From positions 992,001-1,056,000 of the forward strand of contig NZ_FTNM01000001.1 in assembly GCF_900156415.1 (NCBI RefSeq): DNA of 64,000 nucleotides, written 5' to 3'. The translations under genes were made by a program, and so were the position numbers. Source of the stretch: Pontibacter lucknowensis (GTDB lineage: Bacteria > Bacteroidota > Bacteroidia > Cytophagales > Hymenobacteraceae). The notes beneath the pieces were generated by a model, which saw only the letters and a list, made by a program, of their open reading frames with translations, ran no database searches and had not been told where the DNA came from. The first letter of the stretch is position 1. Each line of letters starts with the position of its first letter. This document shows positions 33,127 to 41,366 of the stretch, piece by piece.

Positions 33127-33758
33127 GCGAAACTAACAACCCCCTGTTCGATAACGAGCGTGAACTTCTGGAGCGTCAAAAAGAAGAATACAAAAACGCG
33201 CTCATGGGTGATGTGGATCAGATAAAGACACAGGGCCAGCAGATGGGCAAAAAAGTCGCCATTGCAGGCGGTGTGCTGGTAGCAGGGCTCCTGCTGAAGA
33301 GCATGTTCAGCGGCGGTAAAAAAAAAATTAAAAAACTGAAGAACAAAAAGGCTCTAAAGAGTTCAAAGTCCAAGAGCAAGGAGACGGATGCGCTTGGCTT
33401 CAACAAGTATGCGCACGACCAGGAGGATAGCTACACCGCAAGAAATGCGAATATGGCAGGGTACAATTCCTTTGTACATGAGCAAGAGGACGACTATACC
33501 TTGTCATCAGAACGCATGCCACATACCCCGCAGCAACAAACCGGCGTATCTAAAAGCTTTGTAAACTCTGAACTGATGCAGGTAATCAGTCAGCAGCTCA
33601 TGGCCTTACTCCTTGTATACCTTACTAAAAAGGTAGAGGAATACTTAAGCACTGTTTCTAAAAATAACGATATTGCAGCAGCACCCATTGAGGTGACTGA
33701 AGTAGAAACGATTGCTTATACCATTCCAGAAGAGGATGCCATTCAACAACCTTTGTAA
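33123..33758 (+). CDS. Membrane-associated hypothetical protein with a duplicated 14-residue motif
   Basis: 211 residues. A single glycine-rich hydrophobic segment (about 45-62) is followed by a very basic stretch (66-86) encoded in part by a run of ten A (33318-33327). Then come two copies of a motif, GFNKYAHDQEDSYT at 92-105 and GYNSFVHEQEDDYT at 113-126. A second helix (about 148-168) precedes the tail. It is translationally coupled to the holin-like gene and overlaps the next gene by 23 bases. I do not recognise the family; YtxH-like stress proteins share the general design. Confidence 0.65.
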   Translation: MSETNNPLFDNERELLERQKEEYKNALMGDVDQIKTQGQQMGKKVAIAGGVLVAGLLLKSMFSGGKKKIKKLKNKKALKSSKSKSKETDALGFNKYAHDQEDSYTARNANMAGYNSFVHEQEDDYTLSSERMPHTPQQQTGVSKSFVNSELMQVISQQLMALLLVYLTKKVEEYLSTVSKNNDIAAAPIEVTEVETIAYTIPEEDAIQQPL

Positions 33759-34500
33759 CAGACAGCAGCATGAGCCAGGCAGAAAGCACTTCGCCCTCCT
33801 GATCGACCCCGATAACCTGGACGAAGCTTCCTGCCTGAACCTGCTCTCTCTTAGTGAAACCCACCAGGTAGATTTTTTCTTTGTCGGCGGCAGCCTCATC
33901 ACCACTGATAACCAGGCCGCCATCATCAAACTTATCAAAGAGAACAGCACTATACCTGTCATTCTCTTCCCAAGCAACAGCCTGCACATTGACAAGCAAG
34001 CTGACGGCATTTTGCTACTGTCCCTTATCTCTGGCCGCAATCCTGACTTCCTGATCGGCCAGCATGTGCTTTCGGCTCCTATTCTCAAAGCCAGTGAACT
34101 GCAGGTATACCCTACCGGCTACATGCTCGTAGACACCGGCCGCCAAACCACTGCGTCTTACATGAGTGGCACCACGCCTATACCTTATGACAAGCCCGCG
34201 ATTGCCGCCTGCACTGCCATGGCCGGCGAGCTGCTGGGCCTGCGCTACATCTACCTCGACGGAGGCAGCGGCGCTATGCAGCCCATCAGCGCAGACATGA
34301 TCAAGGCGGTACGACAGTCGGTGGAGGTTCCCATCATAGTGGGAGGAGGCATCAATACGGCGGCCAAGGCAAGAGCAGCACTGGAGGCTGGCGCCGACGT
34401 CATTGTGGTAGGTAACCACATAGAAAAAAACCCCGGCTTTCTGGCCGAGGTTTCTCACACTATTGCTTCTTATAATCTTGCCTTAGATGTTCATCGCTGA
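33736..34500 (+). CDS. Geranylgeranylglyceryl phosphate synthase-family protein (bacterial group II GGGPS/PcrB)
   Basis: 254 residues from the ATG at 33736, chosen over a TTG at 33712 deep in the preceding gene. The TIM-barrel marks are ALLIDPDNLD, FFVGGSL, LFPSN, YLDGGSGA with the phosphate-binding IIVGGGI and VVGNHIEKN. The family joins sn-glycerol-1-phosphate to a polyprenyl diphosphate. Archaea use it for ether lipids; several Bacteroidota enzymes of this group have been shown to make GGGP, but the final product in them is unclear. The 3' end overlaps the convergent AraC gene by 18 bases. Confidence 0.9.
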   Translation: MPFNNLCNRQQHEPGRKHFALLIDPDNLDEASCLNLLSLSETHQVDFFFVGGSLITTDNQAAIIKLIKENSTIPVILFPSNSLHIDKQADGILLLSLISGRNPDFLIGQHVLSAPILKASELQVYPTGYMLVDTGRQTTASYMSGTTPIPYDKPAIAACTAMAGELLGLRYIYLDGGSGAMQPISADMIKAVRQSVEVPIIVGGGINTAAKARAALEAGADVIVVGNHIEKNPGFLAEVSHTIASYNLALDVHR

Positions 34501-35406
34501 TTCGCGACGACGCATCTTACCGGCAGGTATACCAAACATCATCTTGAAGCGACGGCAGAAGTAAGCTGTATCTTTGTAGCCCACATCCTTACCGATTTCG
34601 CGGATGCTCTTCTTCGTAGTGCGAAGCAGGAACACAGCACGCTCCATGCGCTGGTATTCGATATAATCCTGAGGGTTAATGCCTGTCAGCATCTTGAAAT
34701 ACTGGCCTACATAATCCTCCGATACGTTGGCCACGTTAGAAAGCACTTTGTTAGACAAGTCGCCGCCCAGGTTCTCTTTGATGTAATTGAACAGGTCAAT
34801 GAGGCGAGGGTCTTTGAAGTAGGTGCTGTTCGTAGCCAGCTGCTCCACAAACATTTTGTTGCGCAGGATGTGACGCACGATCTCTACCACGATGTTCTCG
34901 GTGTAGATGCTGATCAGACGCTCCTTGCCTGGCAAATCCTGCATGCTTTCTTCCACTACCTTGATCACCAGGTTAGCCAGCTTGTTGTTCCCTGAGATCA
35001 GGAAGGCAGGCAGGTCAAGTGATGCAAAGAAGTTAACTGAATCGAACACTTTCGCTTCGAAGCTCACATAGCTGTGGCTCTCTTCCGCGTCGCCGATCAG
35101 GTCGAGGTCGTTGTTGCTCTTAAAGAACTTCTCTCTGTTGGTGATCAGGTCATCGTTTGTGATGGATCTGCCATCGCCGGAACCATAGGTTACCTTTGTG
35201 CTACGTCCACCCGGTATAAAGAGCAGTTCGCCCTCTTCTACCATCTGTTCCTCCTCACCAAAGAAAATTGTACCTTTATGAAGCAGAATCAGGTTGTTGC
35301 CTACGTCGTAGTAGTTGCGTACCGAGAACGGCTGCTGCAACACCAGATTTTTCGCTTTAATGAACCGCACCCCAAGCGACTCAATAATCTTATTGTAATC
35401 TTCCAT
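34483..35406 (-). CDS. AraC family transcriptional regulator
   Basis: 307 residues from the ATG at 35406 (another ATG at 35418 is possible). The N-terminal 130 residues look like a cupin-type sensor (HKGTIFFGEEEQMVEEGELL). The C-terminal 100 residues form the AraC DNA-binding domain with SEDYVGQYFKMLTGINPQDY and KSIREIGKDVGYKDTAYF. A charged insert near residues 70-95 is unusual. It is a single gene after an AT-rich leader. The target is unknown; the nearest genes are acyl-CoA dehydrogenase and GGGP synthase. Confidence 0.85.
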   Translation of the reverse strand: MEDYNKIIESLGVRFIKAKNLVLQQPFSVRNYYDVGNNLILLHKGTIFFGEEEQMVEEGELLFIPGGRSTKVTYGSGDGRSITNDDLITNREKFFKSNNDLDLIGDAEESHSYVSFEAKVFDSVNFFASLDLPAFLISGNNKLANLVIKVVEESMQDLPGKERLISIYTENIVVEIVRHILRNKMFVEQLATNSTYFKDPRLIDLFNYIKENLGGDLSNKVLSNVANVSEDYVGQYFKMLTGINPQDYIEYQRMERAVFLLRTTKKSIREIGKDVGYKDTAYFCRRFKMMFGIPAGKMRRRESAMNI

Positions 35407-35564
35407 GTGTGTTACCAACTAACTTTTATACTATAAACCCTTTTATTTTGTCCTAAAGCTAGGCTAATCTTTATAAAATTCAAAATATTTTAAATATTTA
35501 ATTTTAATTCAATAAACCCTATCCTTAGCCTAAATAACACAATAACAAAGGTTTAAGTGCCAAA

Positions 35565-36704
35565 TTACTTTAACAATTCTCTTGAAATTACTATTTTCTG
35601 AATCTCAGAAGTGCCTTCGTAGATTTGTGTGATTTTGGCATCGCGCATCAAACGCTCTACATGGTACTCTTTCACGAAACCGTAACCGCCGTGTACTTGC
35701 ACTGCTTCTACTGTTGTGTCCATGGCCACTTTAGAAGCGAAAAGCTTCGCCATTGCACCGGACATGCCGTAATCCTGGTGCGTGTCTTTGTGGTAAGCGG
35801 CCTTCAGACAAAGCATGCGGGCAGCTTCGATGTTCGTAGCCATGTCAGCCAGCTTGAACTGGATTGCCTGGTGCTTCGCAATCTCCACACCAAATGCCTT
35901 ACGCTCCTTAGAGTACTTCACCGCCAGCTCGTATGCGCCAGAGGCTATACCTAACGCCTGTGCAGCTATACCTATACGGCCACCTGCCAGTGTAGACATC
36001 GCGAACTTGAAGCCGAAGCCATCTTCACCGATGCGGTTCTCCTTAGGTACTTTTACGTCAGTGAACATCAAAGAGTGTGTATCAGAGCCACGGATACCCA
36101 GCTTGTTCTCTTTCGGGCCAATCTGGAAACCTTCCATGCCACGCTCTACAATAAATGCGTTGATACCGCGGTGCTTCTTCTCTGGATCTGTCTGGGCAAT
36201 CACCAGGTATACGGAGGCTGTGCTACCGTTTGTGATCCAGTTTTTAGTGCCATTCAGCAGGTAATAGTCGCCTTTGTCTTCGGCGGTGGTGCGCTGTGAC
36301 GTAGCATCAGAACCAGCCTCCGGCTCAGAAAGGCAGAACGCGCCGATGATCTCGCCAGTAGCAAGCTTGGTCAGGTATTTCTGCTTTTGCTCCTCAGAGC
36401 CGTATTTCTCAAGGCCCCAGCATACAAGTGAGTTGTTCACCGACATTACTACAGAAGCAGAAGCGTCTACTTTAGAGATCTCTTCCATGGCCAACACATA
36501 AGAGATGGTATCCATACCACCACCGTTGTACTTCGGATCTACCATCATACCCAGGAAGCCAAGCTCTCCCATTTTTTTAATCTGCTCAGCCGGAAACTTC
36601 TGGTGCTCATCGCGCTCAATTACACCGGGCAGTAACTCTGTTTGTGCAAACTCACGGGCGGCAGCCTGCACTGCCAAATGTTCTTCAGTTAATTGAAAAT
36701 TCAT
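35565..36704 (-). CDS. Acyl-CoA dehydrogenase, short-chain type
   Basis: 379 residues, the normal length of butyryl/short-chain acyl-CoA dehydrogenases. The catalytic glutamate is E363 in YEGTSEIQ. FAD-contact segments are AFCLSEPEAGSDA, WITNG and the QVHGGYGF strand. It introduces the first double bond in beta-oxidation and passes electrons to ETF. Upstream are a TAGTTTTG -7 box (36753-36746) and an inverted repeat at 36782-36801 that may be an operator. It may pass electrons on to the Fe-S complex encoded at 28-30 kb. Confidence 0.94.
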   Translation of the reverse strand: MNFQLTEEHLAVQAAAREFAQTELLPGVIERDEHQKFPAEQIKKMGELGFLGMMVDPKYNGGGMDTISYVLAMEEISKVDASASVVMSVNNSLVCWGLEKYGSEEQKQKYLTKLATGEIIGAFCLSEPEAGSDATSQRTTAEDKGDYYLLNGTKNWITNGSTASVYLVIAQTDPEKKHRGINAFIVERGMEGFQIGPKENKLGIRGSDTHSLMFTDVKVPKENRIGEDGFGFKFAMSTLAGGRIGIAAQALGIASGAYELAVKYSKERKAFGVEIAKHQAIQFKLADMATNIEAARMLCLKAAYHKDTHQDYGMSGAMAKLFASKVAMDTTVEAVQVHGGYGFVKEYHVERLMRDAKITQIYEGTSEIQKIVISRELLK

Positions 36705-36745
36705 GCTTTTATATATAAAAGGACTGTAATTAATGGATTATAGTA

Positions 36746-36801
36746 CAAAACTATGAAATTTGGTAATATTTGTATAACCCTCCTAACTAATATTTGTTAG
36801 G
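36746..36801 (-). promoter_or_regulatory. Promoter box and inverted repeat upstream of acyl-CoA dehydrogenase
   Basis: On the minus strand TAGTTTTG (36753-36746) matches the TAnnTTTG -7 element; no good -33 TTG is seen at the usual distance. Further upstream CCTAACTAATATTTGTTAGG (36782-36801) is a 20-bp palindrome with 18 matching positions. Confidence 0.45.
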
Positions 36802-36829
36802 CAGTAGATAAATTCAGTGCAATAAAACA

Positions 36830-36866
36830 GAAACGCCATCCGCTCTGAAAGAACGGATGGCGCTTT
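36830..36866 (-). terminator. Terminator after the zinc peptidase gene
   Basis: CGCCATCCG (36834-36842) / CGGATGGCG (36854-36862) stem, followed on the minus strand by TTTCTGTTTT. It ends the panC-to-peptidase cluster. Confidence 0.75.
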
Positions 36867-36895
36867 AACTGATTTAGATTTGCATCATGATCGGC

Positions 36896-37573
36896 TTAGT
36901 CCCGACGGCCCATAAGCAGTGACACATAGTAGAGCAGTGTAGCCAACGAGCCCAGTGCTGCGACTACATAAGTCATAGCAGCCCACTTCAACGCGTCTTT
37001 TGACATGGCCAGCTCCTGCTGCGTTACAATATTGTTGGAGCTGATCCAGGCCAGCGCCCTCTTACTCGCATCAAACTCAACAGGCAGTGTTACAAAACTG
37101 AAAATGGTGGTCAGGCCAAACAGCGCCACACCAATCGCCAACGGCACAGGAGTAGTCTGCAGCATGAAAATACCGATCAGGATAATCCACTGCATGTAGC
37201 GTGAGGCGATGCTCAGCGCCGGCACCATGGCCGAGCGGAACTTCAGGAAGCTATACGCTCTGGCGTGCTGCACGGCATGGCCGCATTCGTGCGCTGCTAC
37301 CGCGGCGGCTGCCGCACTGCGTGCCTCGTACACGTACTCACTCAGGTTCACGGTCTTGTCAGCCGGGTTGTAGTGGTCCGTCAAGCGGCCAGCCACCGAA
37401 ATCACTTTCACATCGTGTATGCCGTTATCGGCCAGCATCATCTCGGCAATCTCACGGCCGGTATAGCCAGATTGCAACGGAATTTCGGAGTACTTCTTAA
37501 ACTTACTCTTCAGTCTCCAGCTTACCCACATGCTGAGGCCCATGAAGAGAATAACTATCACATATATTCCCAT
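36896..37573 (-). CDS. Membrane zinc metallopeptidase, YugP-like (Zn_peptidase_2)
   Basis: 225 residues. One N-terminal helix (1-20), then a cytoplasmic or periplasmic stretch with the zinc-binding AAHECGHAVQHA (H95, E96, H99), followed by three hydrophobic segments (about 120-145, 150-170, 195-220). This is the layout of the YugP family of predicted membrane peptidases. Substrates are unknown. It is the last gene of the minus-strand cluster, 15 bases after rfaE2, and is followed by a strong terminator. Confidence 0.9.
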   Translation of the reverse strand: MGIYVIVILFMGLSMWVSWRLKSKFKKYSEIPLQSGYTGREIAEMMLADNGIHDVKVISVAGRLTDHYNPADKTVNLSEYVYEARSAAAAAVAAHECGHAVQHARAYSFLKFRSAMVPALSIASRYMQWIILIGIFMLQTTPVPLAIGVALFGLTTIFSFVTLPVEFDASKRALAWISSNNIVTQQELAMSKDALKWAAMTYVVAALGSLATLLYYVSLLMGRRD

Positions 37574-37588
37574 TGGTCTGTTTTAACT

Positions 37589-38077
37589 TTATGAATTTTG
37601 TTGGTTTTCTATTTTTCTAACAATGTTAGTGGTGGAGTAGCCTTTCACGAGCGGCACGGTTTTCACCTCGCCTCCACGTGCTGTAACGACATCCTGCCCC
37701 ACAATATTTTCGATGGTATAATCGTCGCCCTTCACCAGTATATCCGGCTGCAAAGCCTTGATCAGTTCGAGCGGTGTATTTTCATCGAAGAATACTACGG
37801 CATCCACAAACAAAAGGGATGCCATGACGCGCGCACGTGACATTTCGTCCTGAAGTGGGCGGCTTGGACCTTTTATACGGCTTATTGACGCATCTGTGTT
37901 AAGGCCTAGCACCAATTTATCGCCAAGTTGTCGTGCTTTTTCGAGGTAGTCTACGTGGCCGAGGTGCAGGATATCAAAGCAGCCGTTGGTAAAAACGATC
38001 TGCTGCCCCTCACTGCGCCATGCCTGCACAAGCTCCTGCAGGTCAGGTAAGGATAGGATTTTATCTTTCGAATTCAT
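37589..38077 (-). CDS. rfaE2: D-glycero-beta-D-manno-heptose 1-phosphate adenylyltransferase (stand-alone HldE C-domain)
   Basis: 162 residues, a single nucleotidyltransferase domain with FTNGCFDILHLGHVDYLEKA holding the HxGH motif, LGLNTDASISRIKGPSRP and the late VKGYSTTNIVRKI (STT/S). It activates heptose 1-phosphate with ATP to give ADP-heptose for LPS core. In E. coli this domain is fused to a kinase; here it is separate, as in many Bacteroidota. The start overlaps the 3' end of the flippase-like gene by 17 bases. Confidence 0.92.
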   Translation of the reverse strand: MNSKDKILSLPDLQELVQAWRSEGQQIVFTNGCFDILHLGHVDYLEKARQLGDKLVLGLNTDASISRIKGPSRPLQDEMSRARVMASLLFVDAVVFFDENTPLELIKALQPDILVKGDDYTIENIVGQDVVTARGGEVKTVPLVKGYSTTNIVRKIENQQNS

Positions 38078-39104
38078 GTATAGGTGGGTTTGCCTGCGTG
38101 TGCTCTTCCACTGCGGCAGGCTTATGCAACATTCCTGCTATAAAACTAAGCACTCCCATGGCAACTACCAAAAGCGTTTGCGAAGTATGAGCTACCAGGG
38201 CGTAGGCCATACCTGCTTCTTTGGGTATACCGTAGAGCAGTAGCACAGTCTGCACTAGCAGGTGGTATACCCCTACCCCGCCCTGCACCGGCGCCGCCAT
38301 ACCTAAAGTACCGATCACGAGCACCGACAGGCCAGCTACTGGCGTCAGGCCGGATGTGGCAGGTATAGCATAGAACACCACAAGGCTCATGCCATAGTAC
38401 ATGGCCCATACAAACAGGGTATGCCCCCAGAAGGCGGCCTGGTTTTCAATTTTAGTAATGCTGAATACGCCCTGCAGCATCCCGCGCACGAAGGTCACCG
38501 CTCTTTTGAAAAAGGTGTTCTGACGCAGCTTGTTCAGGTATAGCAACCCCAGCACCAAAAACACAGCGCCAACTACCATCAACAGTACAACCAGCAGGTA
38601 TAGCGACCCGAAGCTTTGCTCTAGGCTGGCGTACTTATCTGTAAAAAGACTGAAAAGAAAATCGCGGAGGCGGTTTACCTCCAGCATAAAGGTGAGCCCC
38701 AGAAACAGGAGCAGCATGACCATGTCGATGATGCGCTCCGCGATGACTGTGCCAAAGGCTGTATTGACAGGGATGCCATTGCTGCGACGGAGCATGCTGC
38801 AGCGCACCACCTCTCCCATGCGGGGCAACACAAGGTTGGCCAGGTAGCCCACCATCATGGCATTGTAGGTATTTTTAAAAGAGGGGGTATAGCCTGTCGG
38901 CCGTATTTGCATGTGCCAGCGGTATGCCCGGCTCAGGTAAGCTGCGATGCCCATCAGTACTGACAGCACCAGCCAGCCATAACTGATATTCTGTAACTCT
39001 GTCCATAGTTTTTCGAAGTCAAGCTCTTTGAGGGCATACCACATCAGAAATGCAGAAAGCCCCAGAAGCAGGCTGTACTTCAGTAAAGAGAGCAGTTTTC
39101 TCAT
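38061..39104 (-). CDS. Lysylphosphatidylglycerol synthase-like transmembrane protein (UPF0104/flippase)
   Basis: 347 residues with eight or so hydrophobic segments. It resembles the membrane domain of MprF without the lysyl-transferase part: SRAYRWHMQIRPTGY, MMVGYLANLVLPRMGEVVRC and GTLGMAAPVQGGVGVYH are typical of the PF03706 family. The family includes proteins thought to move lipids or lipid-linked sugars across the inner membrane. The gene is 9 bases after panD and overlaps rfaE2. The LPS-precursor neighbour hints at an envelope lipid role. Confidence 0.87.
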   Translation of the reverse strand: MRKLLSLLKYSLLLGLSAFLMWYALKELDFEKLWTELQNISYGWLVLSVLMGIAAYLSRAYRWHMQIRPTGYTPSFKNTYNAMMVGYLANLVLPRMGEVVRCSMLRRSNGIPVNTAFGTVIAERIIDMVMLLLFLGLTFMLEVNRLRDFLFSLFTDKYASLEQSFGSLYLLVVLLMVVGAVFLVLGLLYLNKLRQNTFFKRAVTFVRGMLQGVFSITKIENQAAFWGHTLFVWAMYYGMSLVVFYAIPATSGLTPVAGLSVLVIGTLGMAAPVQGGVGVYHLLVQTVLLLYGIPKEAGMAYALVAHTSQTLLVVAMGVLSFIAGMLHKPAAVEEHTQANPPIHEFER

Positions 39105-39113
39105 GCAATGGCG

Positions 39114-39461
39114 TTACACCAGTCGGTTGTGCTGATCCGGGAAAACGAGCGTCGGCTGGTGGTTCTTGGCGTCTTCGAACTTGATGGAGCAGTAAGAGAT
39201 CACGATCACGATGTCACCAACCTGCACTTTGCGTGCAGCCGGACCGTTCAGACATACCGTGCCGGTACCACGCTCACCCTTGATCACATAAGTCTCGAAG
39301 CGTTCACCGTTGTTGATGTTGACGATCTGTACTTTCTCATTCTCCACCACGTTGGCGGCATCCATCAGGTCTTCATCAATGGTGATGCTTCCCACATAGT
39401 GCAACTCAGCCTGCGTAACCCGGCAACGGTGAATTTTGGATTTTAAAACCTCAATATACAT
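39114..39461 (-). CDS. panD: Aspartate 1-decarboxylase proenzyme
   Basis: 115 residues, the usual length. The enzyme makes beta-alanine for pantothenate and uses a pyruvoyl cofactor formed by self-cleavage at G24-S25 in [10 protein letters not shown]. The catalytic lysine (K9) and the [20 protein letters not shown] segment are also visible. It follows panC by 97 bases, so both enzymes that supply beta-alanine to and condense it into pantothenate are encoded together. Confidence 0.97.
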   Translation of the reverse strand: MYIEVLKSKIHRCRVTQAELHYVGSITIDEDLMDAANVVENEKVQIVNINNGERFETYVIKGERGTGTVCLNGPAARKVQVGDIVIVISYCSIKFEDAKNHQPTLVFPDQHNRLV

Positions 39462-39558
39462 GGTTTATTTTTGTAATAGGCCGCAAAGTTATGCAATTAG
39501 CTGCAGATAAACTACCAGCGTTTCAGCATCTTCTTAAGCCTTTACATAACCAAACAAA

Positions 39559-40413
39559 TCAGCCTTCCTTTAGATTCACGAGCATGTTATCGATCAGGCG
39601 CACCTCGCCCACAAAAGCAGCTATGCAAAGCGCCACTTCTTCTTGTCCGCTTATGTCCTGAAGCGGCTGCAGGGTAAGACTGTCCACTATTTCGAAGTAC
39701 TCCAGCTCGAGCTCTTCTACCTGCTGCAGCTTTTGTGCTACCTCGCTCCTGATGGCTGCTACCGGCTTCTGCTTCAGATCGGCTGCGGCCAATTGCAGTG
39801 CTTTGTAAAGCTGCGGTGCCTGCTGCCGTTGCGCATCGCTCAGGCGCTTGTTGCGTGAGGACATAGCCAACCCATCGGCTTCGCGCACGGTCGGATAGCA
39901 CACCAGCTCCAGGTCAAAGCTCAGGGCCCGCACCAGCTGACGCACTATAGCCACCTGCTGCAAATCCTTTTGCCCAAAATAAGCCTTGTGCGGCTGCACG
40001 ATATGGAAAAGTTTGCTCACCACAGTTGCCACTCCGTTGAAGTGTCCCGGGCGATGCGCGCCCTCCATCACCGCTTCGAGCTCACCGAAACTAAACTGCA
40101 GCACAGACTGTTGTGGATATATCTCCTCCGCACTCGGAGCAAACAGGTAGTCGCAGCCAACGCTTTGCAGCAGGCTGATGTCCTGCTCGAGTGTGCGGGG
40201 GTATAGCTTATAATCAGAGGCGTTATTGAATTGAGTCGGATTCACAAACACACTACAGATCGTCACGTCATTCTCGCGGGCCGAGGCGCGCAAGAGCTGC
40301 AGGTGCCCTTCGTGCAGGGCGCCCATGGTAGGCACAAAACCAATGCGCTTGCCGCCGCAACGCAGCGCCGTCACAATGGCCCTGAGGGCTGACACCTGCT
40401 CTATAACTTCCAT
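39559..40413 (-). CDS. panC: Pantoate--beta-alanine ligase
   Basis: 284 residues. ATP-dependent condensation of pantoate and beta-alanine to pantothenate. The nucleotide-binding VPTMGALHEGHLQLL has the HxGH motif, FVNPTQF follows, and GQKDLQQ and MSSRNKRLS (KMSKS-like) complete the active site. It is the first gene of the minus-strand cluster with panD and is divergent from the GT5-like gene; the 137-base gap carries a promoter for the latter. Confidence 0.96.
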   Translation of the reverse strand: MEVIEQVSALRAIVTALRCGGKRIGFVPTMGALHEGHLQLLRASARENDVTICSVFVNPTQFNNASDYKLYPRTLEQDISLLQSVGCDYLFAPSAEEIYPQQSVLQFSFGELEAVMEGAHRPGHFNGVATVVSKLFHIVQPHKAYFGQKDLQQVAIVRQLVRALSFDLELVCYPTVREADGLAMSSRNKRLSDAQRQQAPQLYKALQLAAADLKQKPVAAIRSEVAQKLQQVEELELEYFEIVDSLTLQPLQDISGQEEVALCIAAFVGEVRLIDNMLVNLKEG

Positions 40414-40475
40414 ATTAATAGGTATAAATGATGCAATTGCTGAAAGCCGGCAAAAGTAGGTTATAGAACATTAAA

Positions 40476-40506
40476 TTGAAAATTAGAATAAAAAATACTA
40501 ATTTTG
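40476..40506 (+). promoter_or_regulatory. Bacteroidota-type promoter for the GT5-like gene
   Basis: TTG (40476-40478), a 20-base spacer and TAATTTTG (40499-40506), 44 bases before the ATG at 40551. Confidence 0.6.
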
Positions 40507-40550
40507 CACGTCCCATTACTGTTGCTTATTAAATTTTTAATTACATACTC

Positions 40551-41366
40551 ATGTCTAAATTGCGAATCCTGTACGCCGCCACCGAGATCCTTCCTTTCCT
40601 TCAAACCACTAAAGTAGCAGAATTTTTAAACACGCTGCCGCAGAGTATGCAGGAGAGAGGTATGGAGATCCGCATCTTCGTGCCGAAGTTCGGTATAATA
40701 AACGAGCGTAAAAACCGTTTGCATGAGGTAGTTCGCCTGTCAGGCATCAACATCGCCGTGGGTGATGACGAGAAGCCGCTTGTTATTAAGGTAGCCTCTA
40801 TCCCAAATGCCAAGCTGCAGGTATATTTTATCGATAACGAAGACTATTTCCAGCGCAAGTCCGTTTTTGTGGATAAGAACAATAACTTCCACCAGGACAA
40901 CGACGAGCGTGCCATCTTCTTCTGCAAGGGTGTACTCGAAACAGTGAAGAAACTGGGCTGGCAGCCCGATATCGTGCATTGCAACGACTGGATGACCGGC
41001 CTGATTCCAATGTACCTGAAAACTACTTACAAGAAAGACCCGATATTTAAGGATTCGAAGTCTATCTTTACGGTTTACAACCACGAGTACAAGCACAAGT
41101 TTAACGGCGACCTGCTCGAGAAAGTAAAAATGCTTGATATCGATGACAGCATGCTGGCCTCTTTGCAGGAAGCGGACCTGGACAGCTTTATCAAGGTTGG
41201 CATGGAGTACGCTGACTCTGTGATCAAGACAAATGAGAACTTCGGCGAAAACATCAGCGCCCTGTTCAATGAATTTGTTGAGACAAACAAGAACATCAAT
41301 ACCATCAGTGCCGACGACAACCTGTGTGATTCATACTTCAACCTATATAATGAACTCAGCCGTTAG
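40551..41366 (+). CDS. Glycogen/starch synthase-like protein, N-terminal GT5 domain only
   Basis: 271 residues, about half of a glycogen synthase (around 480). It covers the N-terminal Rossmann domain: RILYAATEILPFLQTTKVAE, then IVHCNDWMTGLIPMYL (equivalent to the HxHDW region) and SIFTVYNHEYKHKF. The ADP-glucose-binding KTGGL motif expected after the first strand reads QTTKV, and the C-terminal nucleotide-binding domain is absent. It is conserved in this form in Cytophagales as far as I know, so it is probably not a broken gene. Catalysis as a synthase is doubtful. The next gene overlaps it by 17 bases. Confidence 0.8.
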   Translation: MSKLRILYAATEILPFLQTTKVAEFLNTLPQSMQERGMEIRIFVPKFGIINERKNRLHEVVRLSGINIAVGDDEKPLVIKVASIPNAKLQVYFIDNEDYFQRKSVFVDKNNNFHQDNDERAIFFCKGVLETVKKLGWQPDIVHCNDWMTGLIPMYLKTTYKKDPIFKDSKSIFTVYNHEYKHKFNGDLLEKVKMLDIDDSMLASLQEADLDSFIKVGMEYADSVIKTNENFGENISALFNEFVETNKNINTISADDNLCDSYFNLYNELSR

